Origin: an uncultured Alphaproteobacteria bacterium
Lineage (GTDB): Bacteria; Pseudomonadota; Alphaproteobacteria; HIMB59; GCA-002718135
Length of the DNA: 64,000 nucleotides
NCBI GenBank assembly: GCA_902553005.1
Contig: CACDIK010000002.1
Coordinates: forward strand, 1 to 64,000
Direction: 5' to 3'
This document shows positions 60,374 to 64,000 of the stretch, in pieces. The position numbers were made by a program, and so were the translations under genes. The notes under the pieces were generated by a model. It had not been told where the DNA came from. It saw nothing but the letters and a program-made list of their open reading frames with translations, and made no database searches. The stretch's first letter is position 1; each line of letters starts with the position of its first letter.

Positions 60374-61813
60374 TTATTCTAACCAATCAACCCACTTATT
60401 AACCTGTTCTGGTTTTAAAATATCAAACCGCATGTTTCCTTTGTTAAGGAGAAAAATATTTGCGCTCCTTGTGTCTTGAACCATTGCCGAACACATCGCG
60501 TCCATCAAGCCGTCACTATTAACATCAATAAGAATGCTTTTGTTGCAGTAGGTGTTCCAAGGGTGTGAGTGCTCATCTTTAACCATCGAGCCCCATTCCT
60601 TTGGATCTTGCCATTCATCAAGTGGTTTTAAATGGATGTTGTTATCAGAAAGCTCTAACTTTCCATTTATATTTTCATAAACAACCCAAGAGGATGCCGA
60701 ATAAAAAGGACCAACAACGGAGCTTATAATATCAACGTCTCCATCGTTATCAAAATCAAAAGAGGTCATTTCTGCAACAGTTGAAAAAATAAAATTGCCG
60801 TCTTTTGCAGGTTTTAGCTTTTGGGCAATCTTAAATTTTCCCGTTCCATCACCGTGCATTAATATTGTTTTTTGTACAGATTTATCAGACCATTTTTGAG
60901 GGGAGTATTTGGCATATTTAGGATTATAAAAATCGTGTGATGATATGATATCTAGAAAACCATCGTTATTAAAATCACCTGTTGTTATAGAATGACCACC
61001 ATGTTTAGTGCATAAAACTGCGTTGAAGTTTCCTTCTCCATCATTAAAGTGGCATACTGTGCCTTTAAATTCAGAAGTAATAACATCAACATCACCATCA
61101 TTATCTATGTCTCCAGCATCTGACCCATGAGAAAACCCTAGATAAAGATCGTGTTCTTTGTCTGTTAAATAACCTGTATGTTTTGATTTTACCCAGCTAA
61201 AAGATTTTTCAGAAATAAGAACATGGTTTGGGCTTTCATAACTGAAATTTCCATCTATTAATTGAACTGAGGCGTTTGGATGGAATATATCATCTATATT
61301 ATCTCCGTTGAAATCATCGACGATCATTCTTTGAAGAGAGCTTGCATAACCAGCCTCGTTTGATCCATTATACTTAAAGAAATTAGGGTTTTTTATTTTG
61401 TTGAATGTAAAACCGCTTGTTATTAGATATGGTAGAACAGGGTTATAAAGTGCGTTTCCATTGGCACAACCTTGTCTTCCTTCTGACTGAGTAAAGTTTC
61501 CTGTTGTGCCGCCGGTACCACACCTGTGTCCTGCACCAAAACCAAGATAGTCTAGTTTATTATCTCCATTCCAATCACCAAAAGCTGATCCAGATTTATA
61601 AAAAATTCCTTTGTCCGAGTTGATATTTTTTTTAAACCATGAGTTGCTGGGTAAAACATACTTTCCGTTTTGGTTTTTAAGTGTTTCGTCTATAAAATGT
61701 CCTGAAAGGGTAATACCTAGTTTACTAGCACTTTCTCTAAATTCATTTGCTTGAACGTTTGAGAAAAAAAATAGAGTTAAAAAGAGAAATGTTAATAATT
61801 TTTTAGGAAACAC
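60374..61813 (-). CDS. Secreted FG-GAP/VCBS-repeat protein
   Basis: Signal peptide; repeated DFNGDNIDDIF, DIDNDGDVDVITS, DFNNDGFLDIISS, DFDNDGDVDIISS, DVNSDGLMDAM Ca-binding loops. Confidence 0.88.
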   Translation of the reverse strand: MFPKKLLTFLFLTLFFFSNVQANEFRESASKLGITLSGHFIDETLKNQNGKYVLPSNSWFKKNINSDKGIFYKSGSAFGDWNGDNKLDYLGFGAGHRCGTGGTTGNFTQSEGRQGCANGNALYNPVLPYLITSGFTFNKIKNPNFFKYNGSNEAGYASSLQRMIVDDFNGDNIDDIFHPNASVQLIDGNFSYESPNHVLISEKSFSWVKSKHTGYLTDKEHDLYLGFSHGSDAGDIDNDGDVDVITSEFKGTVCHFNDGEGNFNAVLCTKHGGHSITTGDFNNDGFLDIISSHDFYNPKYAKYSPQKWSDKSVQKTILMHGDGTGKFKIAQKLKPAKDGNFIFSTVAEMTSFDFDNDGDVDIISSVVGPFYSASSWVVYENINGKLELSDNNIHLKPLDEWQDPKEWGSMVKDEHSHPWNTYCNKSILIDVNSDGLMDAMCSAMVQDTRSANIFLLNKGNMRFDILKPEQVNKWVDWLE

Positions 61814-61862
61814 AATTTTTTTTTATTGGAAAAAAATAGAAAAAAAAAGAGAATTTTTAAAT

Positions 61863-63119
61863 TTATTTTGTTCCCATGCTTTGGAAGAACTCACTATTGG
61901 TTTTTGTATTTTTCATTTTATCTAACAAGAACTCCATCGCTTCTGTACTTCCCATTGGGGCTAGTATTTTTCTTAAAATAAAGATTTTTCCAAGCTCGTC
62001 TTTATCAAGTAATAGTTCTTCTTTTCTTGTTCCTGACTTACCAATATCAAAAGCTGGATAAGTTCTTTTTTGACTAAGTTTTCTATCTAGAACCATTTCA
62101 CTATTACCAGTACCTTTAAATTCTTCAAATATAACTTCATCCATTCTGCTTCCTGTATCTATTAAAGCAGTGGCAATAATTGTAAGTGATCCACCTTTTT
62201 CTACGTTCCTTGCAGCTCCAAAAAATCTTTTTGGTCTTTGTAATGCATTGGCATCAACACCACCTGTTAATACTTTTCCACTAGATGGAACAACAGTGTT
62301 GTAAGCTCTTCCAAGCCTAGTGATTGAATCAAGAAGGATTACAACATCATGTTTATATTCAACTAGTCTTTTAGCTTTTTCAATTACCATTTCAGCAACC
62401 TGAACGTGACGAGATGCAGGCTCATCAAAGGTTGAACTAATTACCTCACCCTTAACTGATCTTTGCATATCAGTAACTTCTTCTGGTCTTTCATCAATTA
62501 ACAAAACAATCAGTTTAGCGTCTGGACTATTAGCAGTAATAGCATTAGCAATTTTTTGCATAATTATTGTTTTACCAGTGAAAGGTTGTGCTACGATTAA
62601 TTGTCTTTGTCCTTTTCCAAGAGGGGCAATAATATCAATTATTCTTTCTGTATTATCTGGCATAGGTTTTTCTTGCTCAAGTTTGAACCTTGCTTCAGGA
62701 TACAACGGTGTTAAATCTTCAAAGTTAACCCTGTTCTTAACTAAATCAGTTTCTTGACCATTTATTTTGTTAATTTTAGTTATGGCAAAATATCTTTCTC
62801 CTTGCTTTGGAGATCTTATTTCACCTTCAACGCTGTCACCTGTTCTTAAGCTAAATTTTTTAATTTGAGATGGAGAAATATAAATATCATCTGGCCCTGG
62901 AAGATAGTTTGATTCTGAAGACCTTAAAAAGCCGAAACCATCTTGCATAATTTCAATAACCCCTAAACCAGTAATAATTTCACCTTCTTCAGCAATTGTT
63001 TTTAGAATTGCAAACATCAAATCTTGTTTTCTAAGAGAAGAAGGGTTTTCTATACCAAGCTTATCTGCTTGTTTTAAAAGCTCTTGGGGTTCTTTTCCTT
63101 TTAATTCCTGTAAATTCAT
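61863..63119 (-). CDS. rho: Transcription termination factor Rho
   Basis: [60 protein letters not shown]. Confidence 0.99.
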   Translation of the reverse strand: MNLQELKGKEPQELLKQADKLGIENPSSLRKQDLMFAILKTIAEEGEIITGLGVIEIMQDGFGFLRSSESNYLPGPDDIYISPSQIKKFSLRTGDSVEGEIRSPKQGERYFAITKINKINGQETDLVKNRVNFEDLTPLYPEARFKLEQEKPMPDNTERIIDIIAPLGKGQRQLIVAQPFTGKTIIMQKIANAITANSPDAKLIVLLIDERPEEVTDMQRSVKGEVISSTFDEPASRHVQVAEMVIEKAKRLVEYKHDVVILLDSITRLGRAYNTVVPSSGKVLTGGVDANALQRPKRFFGAARNVEKGGSLTIIATALIDTGSRMDEVIFEEFKGTGNSEMVLDRKLSQKRTYPAFDIGKSGTRKEELLLDKDELGKIFILRKILAPMGSTEAMEFLLDKMKNTKTNSEFFQSMGTK

Positions 63120-63540
63120 AATGTTGTTGGGGTAGTTTAGAAATGAAATATTTTAATAATCAAAATTGAAGTTAATGTCAAAATAATAATAAATATATAA
63201 TTTATATATTTAATTGTAGTATTAGTTGTAAGGTTAAAAAGCTTAATTACTGCTTTATTATTACACCATTCTTTATTTACCAACATATGAATAACAAACC
63301 TAACAAATATGTTAATTTAAAGAATTTTGAAAAAAATTATTATTTTTAAATAATTTGCGATACAATAAATCTATAATAACTTGTTATTAATTTTGTATAA
63401 TAAATATATTAACAACCACCCTATAATATTTAGACAAGTTATTAAGTTGTTAACAACACATTTTTAAAACAAAAGAACTATTTCTTAAATTCAAATTATA
63501 TTTAATAGTGTTTATAACTATAATTTTTATTAACACATTT
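63120..63540. other. Candidate chromosomal replication origin region (AT-rich intergenic, divergent rho/maf)
   Basis: ~420 bp non-coding, very AT-rich, inverted repeats (63375-63388; 12-bp palindrome gttgttaacaac 63446-63457), flanked by rho...parAB block and maf. Confidence 0.45.
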
Positions 63541-64000
63541 ATGCACCAAAAATTTATACTAGCTAGTTCAAGCAAATCTAGATACAAAATATTAAAAAAC
63601 GCAGGATTAAACTTCACACAAAAAAAACCAAATTGCAACGAAGAGGATATTAAAAAAACTATTAATAGAAAAACAAAACCTGAGATTTTTGCAAAAAAAC
63701 TTTCTTATGAAAAAGCAAGAAGTGTAAGTATAAAAAAATTGTATGCTAATAAGATTGTTTTGGGCTGTGATACAGTCATTTATCACAATGGAAAAATTTT
63801 AGATAAAGTAAACTCTATTGATAAGGCCAAAAAAAAAATCAAGTCTTTATCAGGAAAGGAACACCTAATAGTATCAGGTCTAACTATTTGTTTGAACGGC
63901 TACAAGATTTGGGAAAATTACGAAAAAACTCATGTTAAAATAAGAAAACTTAATAACAATGAAATAAATACATATCTAAAAAAAACAGGCAAACAAATAC
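63541..64000 (+). CDS. maf: Maf-like nucleoside-triphosphate pyrophosphatase (truncated by window edge)
   Basis: MHQKFILASSSKSRYKILKNAGLNF, VLGCDTVIYHNGKILDK, LSGKEHLIVSGLTI; not in ORF track because no stop. Confidence 0.95.
   Translation, partial: MHQKFILASSSKSRYKILKNAGLNFTQKKPNCNEEDIKKTINRKTKPEIFAKKLSYEKARSVSIKKLYANKIVLGCDTVIYHNGKILDKVNSIDKAKKKIKSLSGKEHLIVSGLTICLNGYKIWENYEKTHVKIRKLNNNEINTYLKKTGKQI

Noticed and set aside
63258-63538. DnaA boxes in the rho-maf intergenic region
   Set aside because: Near-matches (e.g. ttattacac, ttaacacat) do not fit TTATNCACA exactly; not claimed as features
63450-63638. Minus-strand 62-aa ORF across the maf start/intergenic region
   Set aside because: Overlaps maf and the candidate origin; no motif support
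1-64000. CRISPR array or toxin-antitoxin/defence system
   Set aside because: No regularly spaced repeat array, Cas proteins, restriction-modification or recognisable toxin-antitoxin pair seen

Overview
AT-rich, gene-dense window from a streamlined marine alphaproteobacterium (SAR11/HIMB59-like by codon usage, gene content and synteny; this is inference). From left to right it contains: a cytochrome c maturation operon (ccmA partial, ccmB, ccmC, an unlisted ccmD, ccmE, ccmF, ccmG, ccmH); an orphan amino-acid ABC substrate-binding protein; folD, argG and an ECF sigma/ChrR-like pair; TPR-glycosyltransferase tandem paralogs; hemY, tsaD, acs and tdk; an rsmB-heparinase-purH operon in which purH is split into two ORFs at the domain boundary; and an accessory segment (~30.2-36.2 kb) with glycosyltransferase, 2OG-oxygenase-like and sulfotransferase genes plus a TPR remnant. 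That segment ends at a tRNA-Gly(GCC) whose 3' 52 bp are duplicated ~1.3 kb away (att-like). After it come a retinal biosynthesis operon (crtI-crtB-crtY-blh, without crtE or rhodopsin), ubiH, ftsK, lolA, a porin with stacked dyads in its leader, leuS-lptE-holA, and an origin-proximal block (parB-parA-rsmG-mnmG-mnmE ... rho | AT-rich intergenic | maf) with two perfect parS cores. An alginate-lyase-like gene and an FG-GAP gene sit between mnmE and rho. I did not find a CRISPR array, rRNA, transposase or integrase by eye. The most notable items are the split purH, the tRNA-Gly mini-island with repeated tgtcccc motifs, the ChrR-like protein lacking the canonical zinc ligands, the parS pair with a candidate origin, and the porin leader dyads.
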